DNA of 64,000 nt from Myxococcales bacterium (GTDB taxonomy: Bacteria > Myxococcota_A > Polyangia > Haliangiales > Haliangiaceae): contig JAEUJY010000106.1 in the NCBI GenBank assembly GCA_016794525.1, positions 28,165 through 92,164 of the forward strand, in the 5' to 3' direction. A program made the position numbers and the translations under genes. Within the stretch, counting starts at the first letter, position 1. Each line of letters opens with the position of its first letter. Of the stretch, positions 1 through 8,588 are shown in pieces. The notes under the pieces are model-generated. The model saw only the letters and a program-made list of their open reading frames with translations. It made no database searches and was not told the origin of the DNA.

Positions 1-661
1 GGCGCGCCAAGGGCAAGGCGGCCTTCCGCGGCGTGTTCTCGATGCACCGCGACATCAACGTGCTGTCGGCGGCGCGCTTCTTCCTGTTCGGCGCGCGCGA
101 CATCTGGTTCGTCGTCGCGGTGCCGGTGTTCCTGTCGGTCGAGCTGGGCTGGGGCTTCACGTCCGTCGGCGCGGCGCTGGCGCTGTGGGTCATCGGCTAC
201 GGCGTGATCCAGTCGGTCACCCCGAGCCTGCTGGCGCCGCTGACCGGCGGCGTCGCGCCCGGCGCGCGGGTCGCGGTGGCGCTGGCGGGCGGGCTGGCGT
301 TGACGCTGGCGCTGGTGCCGCTCGGCCTGCACGTCGGCGCGGCGCGATCGGCGGTCGTCCTCGCCGGGCTCGGAGCTTTCGGCGTGGTCTTCGCGATCAA
401 CTCGTCGGTGCACTCGTACCTGATCCTGGCGTACTCCGACGGCGACAAGGTCGCGCTCAACGTCGGCTTCTACTACATGGCCAACGCCGGCGGCCGGCTG
501 GTCGGCACGCTCTTGTCGGGCCTGGTGTTCCAGGCGGCCGGGCTGGTGGCGTGCCTGTGGACCGCGGTGGGCTTCGCGGCGGCGGCCGGCGCGGTGTCGC
601 TGGCGCTGGCCGACCCGCCGCACCGGATCGCGCTGGCCGACGCCCGCGCCGAAGGAGCCGA

Positions 662-665
<4 letters not shown>
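1..665 (+). CDS. arsJ: Organoarsenical efflux MFS transporter ArsJ (5' truncated by window edge)
   Basis: The frame is open from base 3, so only the C-terminal part of the protein (about 220 of the roughly 400 residues usual for the family) is present and the true start lies outside the window. At least five hydrophobic segments are visible. The stretches GARDIWFVVAVPVFL, YSDGDKVALNVGFYY and NAGGRLVGTLLSGLVFQ match what I recall as ArsJ hallmarks rather than generic MFS. ArsJ exports 1-arseno-3-phosphoglycerate made by a GAPDH partner, which would lie upstream. The stop overlaps the next start (ATGA), and the following genes are arsN2-like and arsM, which supports the call. A different MFS exporter is the main alternative. 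Confidence 0.85.
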
Positions 666-1169
<504 letters not shown>

Positions 1170-1177
<8 letters not shown>

Positions 1178-1994
1178 CACCACGACCACCGCTCCCCACG
1201 CCGACCAGACCCGCGCCATCGTCCGCGACCACTACGGCCAGATCGCCAAGACCGGCGGCAGCTGCGCGCCGGGCTGCTGCGGCACCGTGCCCGCGGGCTA
1301 CGCCCAGACGCTGGGCTACTCCGCCGACGACCAGCAGGCGGTCCCGGCCGGCGCCGACCTCGGCCTGGGCTGCGGCAACCCCACCGCGATCGCCTCGCTG
1401 CGCGAGGGCGAGACCGTCCTCGACCTCGGCGCCGGCGGCGGCTTCGACTGCTTCCTGGCCGCGCGCCGGGTCGGCCCGACCGGCAAGGTGATCGGCGTCG
1501 ACATGACGCCCGACATGGTGGCGCTGGCGCGGTCCAACGCGCGCAAGGTCGAGGCGACCAACGTCGAGTTCCGGCTGGGCGAGATCGAGCACCTGCCGGT
1601 CGCCGACGGCACCGTCGACGTGATCCTGTCGAACTGCGTGATCAACCTGTCGCCGGAGAAGGCCGCGGTGTTCCGCGAGGCGTTCCGCGCGCTCAAGCCG
1701 GGCGGCCGGCTGGCGATCAGCGACGTCGTGGCCACCGGGCCGATCCCCGCCGAGCTGCAGACCCAGGCCGCGGCGCTGGCCGGGTGCGTCGCCGGCGCCG
1801 CGCCGATCGACGACGTGCGCGCGATGCTCGCCGCCGCCGGCTTCGAGGCGATCGCGGTCGAGGTCGCGCCGCGCAGCGCCGAGGTGGTCGGCTCGTGGAT
1901 GCCGGGCATCGAGCGGTTCGTCGCGTCGGCGACGATCGAGGCCCGCAAGCCGGGCGGCGCCGCGCCGTGCTGCGGCCCGGCGTGCTGCCCGTGA
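1170..1994 (+). CDS. arsM: Arsenite S-adenosylmethionine methyltransferase ArsM
   Basis: This 274-residue class I methyltransferase would methylate As(III) in the cytoplasm using SAM. The SAM-binding motif [13 protein letters not shown] is at about residues 83-95. The family-specific signatures [11 protein letters not shown] and SNCVINLSP are present. Cysteines expected to bind arsenic are visible in the N-terminal SCAPGCCG, in GLGCG, in SNC and in AGCVAGA. An extra Cys-rich tail, CCGPACCP, closes the protein and could bind metal. The start is fixed by a strong AGGAGG at 1159-1164, five bases before the ATG. The stop overlaps the GTG of the sigma-factor gene. Confidence 0.93.
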
Positions 1995-2551
1995 ACGCGG
2001 GCGGCGTGCCGTGGTCGGACGTCGCCGCGCAGCTGCGGCCGTTCGTCGCGCGCCGCGTCGACGCCGGCGACGTCGACGACGTCTTGCAGGACGTGCTGAT
2101 CCGGACCCAGCGCGGCCTGCCGGCGCTGCGCGACGAGGAGCGCCTGAGCGCCTGGCTCCTGCAGGTCGCGCGCAGCGCCATCGCCGATCACGGCCGGGCC
2201 CGGGCCCGCCACCCCATCGCCGATCCCGACGCCGCGCCCGAGCCGATCGCCGAGCCGACCGACGCCGACGCCGACCGGGTCGCGTTCCAGGCGCTGGTCG
2301 GCTGCGTCGCGGTGTTCGTCGCGCGGCTGCCGTCGCCGTACCGCGAGGCGATCACGCTGGTCGAGCTCGAGGGGCTGACCATCCGGGCCGCCGCCGACCT
2401 GGCCGGCGTCTCGGTGTCGGGGATGAAGTCACGGGTCCAGCGCGGCCGCGAGAAGCTGCGCGCGCTGTTCGAGCAGTGCTGCGAGATCGCGCTCGACGCG
2501 CGCGGCAAGGTCACCGACGTCACGCCGCGCGGCTGCGGCGCCGGCTGCTAG
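1991..2551 (+). CDS. sigZ: ECF RNA polymerase sigma factor, SigZ type
   Basis: This 186-residue protein starts at a GTG that overlaps the arsM stop (GTGA). Region 2 is at about residues 8-70 ([23 protein letters not shown], with conserved DxxQD and WLxxxARs) and region 4 at 110-165 ([18 protein letters not shown], then a helix-turn-helix ending [15 protein letters not shown]). A Cys-containing C-terminal extension (EQCCEI, RGCGAGC) resembles the SigZ group, whose members are often found next to ars genes. The cysteines could sense arsenite or another metal, which is inference. No anti-sigma gene is beside it. It meets the next gene tail to tail with a shared CTAG. Confidence 0.85.
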   Translation: MNAGGVPWSDVAAQLRPFVARRVDAGDVDDVLQDVLIRTQRGLPALRDEERLSAWLLQVARSAIADHGRARARHPIADPDAAPEPIAEPTDADADRVAFQALVGCVAVFVARLPSPYREAITLVELEGLTIRAAADLAGVSVSGMKSRVQRGREKLRALFEQCCEIALDARGKVTDVTPRGCGAGC

Positions 2552-5500
2552 CCGACGTCGTCGGCCGCGACGCACGCGGCGCGCCGGTCCGGCGGGCTCG
2601 CCGCCAGCGCCGCCAGCCGGGCGGTGATCGCCGCCGGGCGGTTCCACAGCTCGAGCAGCGGCGCGTCGAGCAGGTTGCCCAGCGCCGGGCCGGCGTAGTC
2701 GACCAGGCGCACCGTGCCGTCGGGATCGATCGCCGCCTGCTCCCACGCCGCTCGGCACGGCCGGAACCGCGCGCGGTTGGCGAAGTCGTCGGCCGCGCGG
2801 AAGCGGGCCGCGGCTGGGTCGGCGCACGCGCACGCGCCGGGCGGCGCGAGGTGATCGACCACCACCAGCGGCTGGCCGGCCACCGCATCGACCAGCGCCG
2901 CGCGCGCCGCCGCCACCTCGGCGCCCAGCGGGTCGATCGCCTCGGCCCGCGCGAAGCCGTTGATCGGGTACGTCTCCTCGAGCTTCAGCCAGTCGAGCCC
3001 GAGCGCGACGCAGCGGCGGCCCAGCGCCGGCAGCTCGGCCAGGTTCGAGCGGGTCACCACCGTCGACACGCCCAGCCGCAGGTCGACGCCGGCGGCGCGG
3101 CGCCACGCGACCGCCGCCGCGAGGTGCTCGATCACCGCGTCGAAGCGCCCGAGCACGCGGATGCGATCGCTGGTCGCCGCCGTCGCGCCGTCGAGCGACA
3201 CCATCACGCTGGTCACGCCGGCGGCGGCCAGGGCCTGCACCCGGGGCAGCGTCAGCAGCGTGCCGTTCGACGCCAGGTGCACGTCGGCGCGCGCCCGCCG
3301 GCCGGTCCGCGCCGCCGCGATCCGCGCCAGCACGTCGTCGAGCATCGGCGACGCCAGCGCCTCGCCGCCGTGGGTGAAGCCGACGTAGTCGGCGTGGGCG
3401 AAGCCGGCGGCCAGCGCGTCGAGCACCGCCGGCGTGATCGTGCGCGCGCGCCCCGACGTCGTGCGCGCCGGCGCGTCGGTGATGCAGTGGCGGCAGCGCA
3501 GGTTGCACGCCTCGGTCACCGTCACGTACAGCCGCGCCGGGTAGGTCGGCACGAGCGCGTGGCCGACCGCGAAGCCGTGGGCCGCCAGCGCGGCGTTGCC
3601 GTCGCGCAGCCGCGGCTCGTCGGCGTGCGTCGCGGGCGCCCGATCGAGCACCAGCGCGCTGGCCGGGGGCAGGTAGGCCAGCGCGCCCTCGCACCGCGCC
3701 CCGCCGACGGCCAGCAGCACCGTCGCCGGTCCGCCGATCGCGACCTCGAGCGGTCGATCGCCGCGGTGCAGCCACAGCTCGATCCGCGCGCCGCTCGGAT
3801 CGGCGCGCCGGACGATGACCACGTCGCCGTCGACCGCGAGCTCCTCGTCGCCGTCGCGCAGGACCGCGTGGGCGCGGCGCAGCGCCAGCGCGTCGGTGAC
3901 GAGCGCGCGGGTGGTGACGTCCCAGTCCGCCGGATCCCACGGCATCGGCTGGCGATCGGGCCACGAGTCCTCGAAGTCGCGCGCCGCGGTCGCCGCGTCG
4001 GCGGCCAGCCCGACCTCGTCGCCGTAGTACAGGAGCGGCACCCGCGCGCCCAGCGCCACCGCCAGCAGGCCCAGCCGCGCGCGCGCCGCGCCGACCCGGG
4101 TCGCGATCCGCGGCTGATCGTGGGTGCCGGTGAAGCCCAGGCCGCGCGGGCCGGCCGCGCCGCGGCGCCGCTGGGCCGCCGCCACCGCGACGAGCTCGTC
4201 GGCGCTGGTCGCGCCGGCCAGCCAGCCGGTCAGCGCGCCGGCCATCGCGAAGTCGGTGGCCGCGTCGAGCGGCGCCGGCGCGAAGCGATCGAGGCAGGCC
4301 GGCACCACCTCGCCGAACACCACCGCGTCGGCGCGCCGGGCCCGGGCCGCAGCGGCCAGCCGGGCGAGCAGCGGCGACGGCACGTCGGCCGCGGCGTCGA
4401 TGCGCAGGCCGTCGACGCCGCGATCGATCCAGCCCGCGACCACCGCCTCGAGGTGCTCGGCCACCGCGGGCTCGTCGAGCGCCAGCAGCGGCTCGCGCCA
4501 CTGGCCCTTCTGGTAGTGGTCGTAGCCGGGGTCGGGGCCGTCGAAGCACGGCCAGCGGTGCACCCGGAACCACGCCCACCACGGCGACGCCGGGCCGCGC
4601 GCCAGCACGTCCTGGAACCACGGGTGGTGGCGGTGCACGTGGGTCACCGCCACGTCGGCGCACAGCCGCAGCCCGGCGCGGTGGCTCGCCTCGATCAGCC
4701 GCGCGAACGCCGCGTCGCCGCCCAGCGCGGGATCGATCGCCGCGAGGTCGGTGGCGTCGTAGCGGTGCGGCGACGGCGCCGGCACCACCGGCGTCAGGTG
4801 CAGCACCGTCACGCCGAGCGCGGCGAGGTGGGGCAGCGCCGCGATCACGCCGTCGAGGTCGCCGCCGGCGCGGTGGTCGCGATCCCAGCGGGTCGGGGCG
4901 GGCCAGCGCCCGTCGCCGCGCCGGAACCGATCGACCAGCGCGGTGTAGACGACGGCGTCGCGCCACCACCGCGGCGGCGCCGCCGGCAGCTCGGCGATCG
5001 CCGCCTCGAGCCAGCGGCCGTCGGCCTCGCCGACCACGGCGCCGTCGTCGGTGACGAACCCGTAGGCCAGGCGGCGGCCGGCGCCGGCGATCACCGCCTC
5101 GAACCACTGGTGGGTCGCGGTCGCGCCGGCGGCGCGCATCGCCGTCGTGGTCGCGCCGCCGCCGTCGTCGTGGCGGAGCCCGAGGCCGCGGCCGGCGCCG
5201 TGACGCAGCCCCGCGCGCACCACGACGGCGCCGTCGCCCCGGCGATCGAGCCACGGCGGCGCCGGCGCGTGCAGCACCGGCTCGGCGGTGCCGCCGACTA
5301 CCAGCGCGCCGTTGCGCTCGTCGCCGCCGGCGTCGAGCACCCGCCAGTCGGGATCGAGCCACCAGGCGTCGTCGGGCGAGCGCGCCTTGATCGGGTAGAC
5401 CCCCGGCGGCAACGCCAGCTCGGCCGCGAAGCCGGCGCCGGCCGGCGTCATCGGGTGCGCGGCCGCCCAGTGCGGCAGCTCGCCGCGCAGCTCGAGGCCG

Positions 5501-5565
5501 CTCACCGGGCGCCCGGGCCGGCACCGCACCGCCACCCGGGCCAGCGATCGTCCCGCGCGGGCCAC
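2548..5565 (-). CDS. Fusion: GH13 alpha-amylase-type hydrolase + radical SAM/SPASM-like enzyme
   Basis: This 1005-residue protein starts at a GTG one base after the PHP gene stop. Residues about 20-80 resemble a starch-binding or CBM48-like N-module. Residues about 195-600 form a GH13 barrel with intact catalytic groups: DVAVTH (304-309), GLRID with nucleophile D390, FGE with acid/base E419, and FTGTHD with D483. At C687-x3-C691-x2-C694 (CNLRCRHC) a radical SAM domain begins. It contains a TNG-like LASNGT and a SPASM-like tail (IDPDGTVR, LGNLLDAPLLELWN) with few cysteines. I know of no standard GH13-radical SAM fusion. Role unknown; it may process a glucan and modify a peptide or sugar. Confidence 0.85.
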   Translation of the reverse strand: MARAGRSLARVAVRCRPGRPVSGLELRGELPHWAAAHPMTPAGAGFAAELALPPGVYPIKARSPDDAWWLDPDWRVLDAGGDERNGALVVGGTAEPVLHAPAPPWLDRRGDGAVVVRAGLRHGAGRGLGLRHDDGGGATTTAMRAAGATATHQWFEAVIAGAGRRLAYGFVTDDGAVVGEADGRWLEAAIAELPAAPPRWWRDAVVYTALVDRFRRGDGRWPAPTRWDRDHRAGGDLDGVIAALPHLAALGVTVLHLTPVVPAPSPHRYDATDLAAIDPALGGDAAFARLIEASHRAGLRLCADVAVTHVHRHHPWFQDVLARGPASPWWAWFRVHRWPCFDGPDPGYDHYQKGQWREPLLALDEPAVAEHLEAVVAGWIDRGVDGLRIDAAADVPSPLLARLAAAARARRADAVVFGEVVPACLDRFAPAPLDAATDFAMAGALTGWLAGATSADELVAVAAAQRRRGAAGPRGLGFTGTHDQPRIATRVGAARARLGLLAVALGARVPLLYYGDEVGLAADAATAARDFEDSWPDRQPMPWDPADWDVTTRALVTDALALRRAHAVLRDGDEELAVDGDVVIVRRADPSGARIELWLHRGDRPLEVAIGGPATVLLAVGGARCEGALAYLPPASALVLDRAPATHADEPRLRDGNAALAAHGFAVGHALVPTYPARLYVTVTEACNLRCRHCITDAPARTTSGRARTITPAVLDALAAGFAHADYVGFTHGGEALASPMLDDVLARIAAARTGRRARADVHLASNGTLLTLPRVQALAAAGVTSVMVSLDGATAATSDRIRVLGRFDAVIEHLAAAVAWRRAAGVDLRLGVSTVVTRSNLAELPALGRRCVALGLDWLKLEETYPINGFARAEAIDPLGAEVAAARAALVDAVAGQPLVVVDHLAPPGACACADPAAARFRAADDFANRARFRPCRAAWEQAAIDPDGTVRLVDYAGPALGNLLDAPLLELWNRPAAITARLAALAASPPDRRAACVAADDVG

Positions 5566-5566
5566 G

Positions 5567-6412
5567 TCACACCCCGGCGCAGATGCGATCGATCGTCCGC
5601 TGCGGCGTGCCGTCCGGCGGCCGGACGTACGTGACGTGGCCGTGATCGTCGGAGGACGCGGTCCAGTGCTGGCCGCGGCGCTCGGCGCGCGCACGGAACT
5701 CGGCGGCGATCGGCGCCTTGTGCCGCGACGTGTAGACCTCGACGCCGGCCGCGACGTCGAGCACGCGATCCATGCGGGCCTTGTCGCGGATCCGCGCCGG
5801 GTGAGCGACCACGTCGAGGCCGCCGTCGGCGCGGATCGTCTCGATCGCCTCCTCGGGCGACCAGCCGAACAGCGCGCGGTCGGCCTCCCAGAACTCGACG
5901 TGGTGGCGGACGAAGTCCTCGTAGACCAGCCGGTTGCGCGCCAGCAGCAGGTTGAGGAAGTCCTGCAGCGCCGGAAACTCGGTGCCGCGCAGCGTCGCCA
6001 GCTGGCGGTCGGGGTCGACGTACCAGCGCTGCTCCTCGGGCAGCGCGGTCAGCCAGCCCAGCACCAGCTCGCGCCAGCGGTGGCACACCTCGACCGCGCG
6101 GGCGCCGAGCCGGGTCTGGCCGAGCGACCCGTCGAGCGCGCGCTCCGGCGGGAAGTACGCCAGCACGTGGACCTGCTCGGCGCGCGGCGTGCCGAAGTGG
6201 ACGAAGCTGGTCACCTCCATCGCCGGCACCAGCGTCACGCCGAGCTGCCGCGCCGCCTCGGCCGCGCGCGGCACCGCCGCGAAGGTGTCGTGGTCGGCCA
6301 CCGCGATGACCTCCATGCCCAGCCCGGCGCGGAAGTGCACGTAGTCCTCGGGCTCGGCGCGCCCGTCGGAGAAGCGGGTGTGGCCGTGGAGATCGGTCGC
6401 GACGTGGGTCAT
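5567..6412 (-). CDS. PHP-domain phosphoesterase
   Basis: This 281-residue protein shows the PHP metal-site motifs in order: DLHGHTRFSDG (7-17), VADHDT (38-43), AMEVTS (63-68), DVVAHPAR in the second half, and SSDDHGH near the end. Such enzymes use two or three divalent metals to hydrolyse phosphoesters of nucleotides, sugars or small molecules. The substrate cannot be told from sequence. It lies 10 bases downstream of the CBM21-like gene and one base upstream of the GH13-radical SAM gene, so the three are probably one transcript. Context suggests a sugar phosphate or nucleotide substrate linked to glucan metabolism, but that is inference. Confidence 0.85.
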   Translation of the reverse strand: MTHVATDLHGHTRFSDGRAEPEDYVHFRAGLGMEVIAVADHDTFAAVPRAAEAARQLGVTLVPAMEVTSFVHFGTPRAEQVHVLAYFPPERALDGSLGQTRLGARAVEVCHRWRELVLGWLTALPEEQRWYVDPDRQLATLRGTEFPALQDFLNLLLARNRLVYEDFVRHHVEFWEADRALFGWSPEEAIETIRADGGLDVVAHPARIRDKARMDRVLDVAAGVEVYTSRHKAPIAAEFRARAERRGQHWTASSDDHGHVTYVRPPDGTPQRTIDRICAGV

Positions 6413-6422
6413 GGCGCGCGGG

Positions 6423-7397
6423 TCACAGCACCGGCGGCGCGGCGTCGATCGCGTAGTTGGCGCCGAAGTTGTTGTCCCAGAACTCGTAGGTGCGCGCGCC
6501 GTTGACGACGCCGTGGCGGTAGACCACAGCGTACTCGAAGCGGCTCGCGCCGCCCGGCAGGTCGACGTCGATCTGCCAGCGCTCGCGGCCGGCGCTCCAC
6601 GGGAAGTCCTCGACCCAGTACCAGCGGTTGGCCTGGCCGGCGGCGCCCATGCCCAGCTCGATCACCGTCTGCCAGCCGTCCTTGGTCGCGATCAGCGCGA
6701 CCTGCTTGTCGTAGTCGAGGTCGGCGACCTGGATCGAGATCCGGCCGCGCACGCCGGCGGCGTCGGCGGTGACGGTGTTGAGCCACGGCTCGACCCGCAC
6801 GACGTTGTACGCGGGGCCGTCGTTGACCACGTGCAGCTCGCCCTGGTTGTCGTCGACGTAGGTGTGGCCGGCGCCGTCCTGGTACCAGGCGTCGAACAGC
6901 ACGGTGCGCTGCGAGCTCGGCACCGTCATCGCGACGTGCCACTCCTCGGTGCCGTCGCCGCCGGTGCTGACGTAGCGGCCCAGCGCGGTGCGCTCGGCGC
7001 GGTCGTCGGGCGTCTTGTACACGACGCCGACGCGCTTCCAGTCGAGGCTGGCGCCCGCGACCGGCCGCACGCGCAGCTTCACCAGCACCTCGTAGCTGCC
7101 GCAGCCGAAGCGGGTGTTGGGCTGGGTGCACACCGACCACCACGCGCCGGTGTACGCGACCATCGACGTGTTGCGCTGGCCCTCGTACTGGGCCCAGTCG
7201 TGCTGCTCGCCGGTCCCGAGCTCGGGCGCGTCGACGCAGGCCAGCTGCGCCGGCAGCTGCAGGAGCACGGTGCCGGCGATCGCGGCGCCGCCGAGGCTGG
7301 CGCCGCGGGCGCGGAGGCGCTCGAAGGCCGAGGCGAACAGCGCGGTGGCCGCGGGCGGGGGCGTGGGGGCGGGGAGGGGCGGATCGTTCGTAGCCAT
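6423..7397 (-). CDS. CBM21-like starch/glycogen-binding protein
   Basis: This protein has 324 residues from the ATG at 7397; a GTG at 7460 in the same frame is a less likely start. A hydrophobic stretch near residues 35-55 may be a signal or anchor. Two beta-sandwich repeats follow. The second ends in FWDNNFGANY, the classical CBM21 signature (WDNNxGxNY), and the first ends in a related YVDDNQGELH. CBM21 modules bind alpha-glucans, for example in glycogen-targeting subunits and some amylases. No catalytic domain is visible. As first gene of the operon with a GH13 fusion, it may deliver or sense glucan. It is divergent from the gene at 7606. Confidence 0.75.
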   Translation of the reverse strand: MATNDPPLPAPTPPPAATALFASAFERLRARGASLGGAAIAGTVLLQLPAQLACVDAPELGTGEQHDWAQYEGQRNTSMVAYTGAWWSVCTQPNTRFGCGSYEVLVKLRVRPVAGASLDWKRVGVVYKTPDDRAERTALGRYVSTGGDGTEEWHVAMTVPSSQRTVLFDAWYQDGAGHTYVDDNQGELHVVNDGPAYNVVRVEPWLNTVTADAAGVRGRISIQVADLDYDKQVALIATKDGWQTVIELGMGAAGQANRWYWVEDFPWSAGRERWQIDVDLPGGASRFEYAVVYRHGVVNGARTYEFWDNNFGANYAIDAAPPVL

Positions 7398-7605
7398 CGC
7401 CACCAGCGCACAGCAACCGACGTGCCGCCCGGGCGCGGGGCGGAAGGCGCGAAATCGCACGGCGCGCGGCGCCGCGGGCCGCGCGACCCCGCACGGTCGT
7501 TGCTTCGCGCAACGCGGTGGCCACGCGCCTGGTCACCGTCTGGTCCGACCCCTGCGGCGAACCGTCGCGCGGGCAGCCGCGCCATCCGCCGCGCTATGCT
7601 GCGGC

Positions 7606-8517
7606 ATGCGCCTCGCCCTCGTGCTCGCCGCGCTCGCGCTCGCGCCGTCGCTGGCCGTCGCCGATCCTCACCCGATGTCGAGCGGCGCCACGCCGGCGCC
7701 GACCACCGACGCCCAGGTCGCGATGTCGGCCGAGACCCTGGCGATCGCGATCGATCAGCGGGCCGCGACCGTGAAGGCCGCGGTGACGCTGGCCAACCCG
7801 GGGCCCGCGACCAAGCTGGTCGTCGGCTTCCCGTGCGCCGTCGGCGAGGACGCCGGCGCGATCGACGTGCCGTGCAAGATCCCGCTGACCGTCACCGTCG
7901 GCGGCAAGCGGGTCAAGGCGACCAAGCGCAAGACCAGCAAGACCGTCCACCACTGGACCTGGCCGATGAAGCTGGCGGCCGGCGCGTCGGTGGAGCTGGT
8001 GGTCAGCTACCGCGCGCCGCTGGTGAACGAGCGCTACGGCGTGCCGGCCTACGGCATGGGCCTGTTCACCTACCGCCTCACGACCGGCGCGCGCTGGGCC
8101 GGGCCGATCGGCACGCTGCGGATCACGGTCGATCACCTGCACGACGCGCTGCTCTACGTCGCGCCGGCTGGCGGCGTGCGCACGCCCGGGCGCATCACCT
8201 GGCAGCTCGACGGCGTCGAGCCCGTCGAGGAGGTCGTGCTGATCCCCGCGCCGATGGCCGGCAACCGCCTGGCCCAGCAGATCGGCGGACGCACCGCCGC
8301 CGAGGCCGCGGCCCGCATCGCCGCCGGCGACTACCGGCGCGCCGACGTCGAGGCGGCGATCGCCGCGCTGCGCGCCAGCGACGCCGAGCTCGACCAGTGG
8401 CTGCCGACGATCAGCCGGGTCGCCGGCCTGGCGACGCCGCCCACCGATCGCGCCCGGGCCACGATCGCCGAGTCGATCGCGGTGCTCGCGCAGCTGGCCG
8501 CGGGCGCGAAGCGGTAA
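7606..8517 (+). CDS. Secreted protein, DUF4424-like
   Basis: This 303-residue protein has a clean Sec signal peptide (MRLALVLAALALAPSLAVADP, cleavage after Ala-Asp region). The mature part reads as a beta-rich domain: AMSAETLAIAIDQ, then an immunoglobulin-like segment with NPGPATKLVVGFPC, then a second domain. A C-terminal helical part of about 70 residues follows. The first segment resembles DUF4424-type periplasmic proteins, whose function is unknown; the match is by eye and weak. It is transcribed alone, divergent from the CBM21-like operon, with a small hairpin (GTTGC-TTCGC-GCAAC) at about 7499-7513 in the intervening region. Confidence 0.65.
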   Translation: MRLALVLAALALAPSLAVADPHPMSSGATPAPTTDAQVAMSAETLAIAIDQRAATVKAAVTLANPGPATKLVVGFPCAVGEDAGAIDVPCKIPLTVTVGGKRVKATKRKTSKTVHHWTWPMKLAAGASVELVVSYRAPLVNERYGVPAYGMGLFTYRLTTGARWAGPIGTLRITVDHLHDALLYVAPAGGVRTPGRITWQLDGVEPVEEVVLIPAPMAGNRLAQQIGGRTAAEAAARIAAGDYRRADVEAAIAALRASDAELDQWLPTISRVAGLATPPTDRARATIAESIAVLAQLAAGAKR

Positions 8518-8588
8518 CCGGGTTCAGCGTCGCGATGCCGCGCCCGGCGGCGGGCGCCGGCGCGCCGGTGTCGGTAGTATCCGCGGCG

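Noticed and set aside
2011..5634. Plus-strand open frame of over 1200 codons opposite the GH13-radical SAM gene
   Set aside because: Translation is mostly Arg, Ala and Gly with no motif. The opposite strand has all catalytic residues of two families.
7499..7513. Small hairpin GTTGC-TTCGC-GCAAC considered as terminator or operator
   Set aside because: Short stem and no T tract; it sits in a divergent region where a terminator is not needed. Left unassigned.
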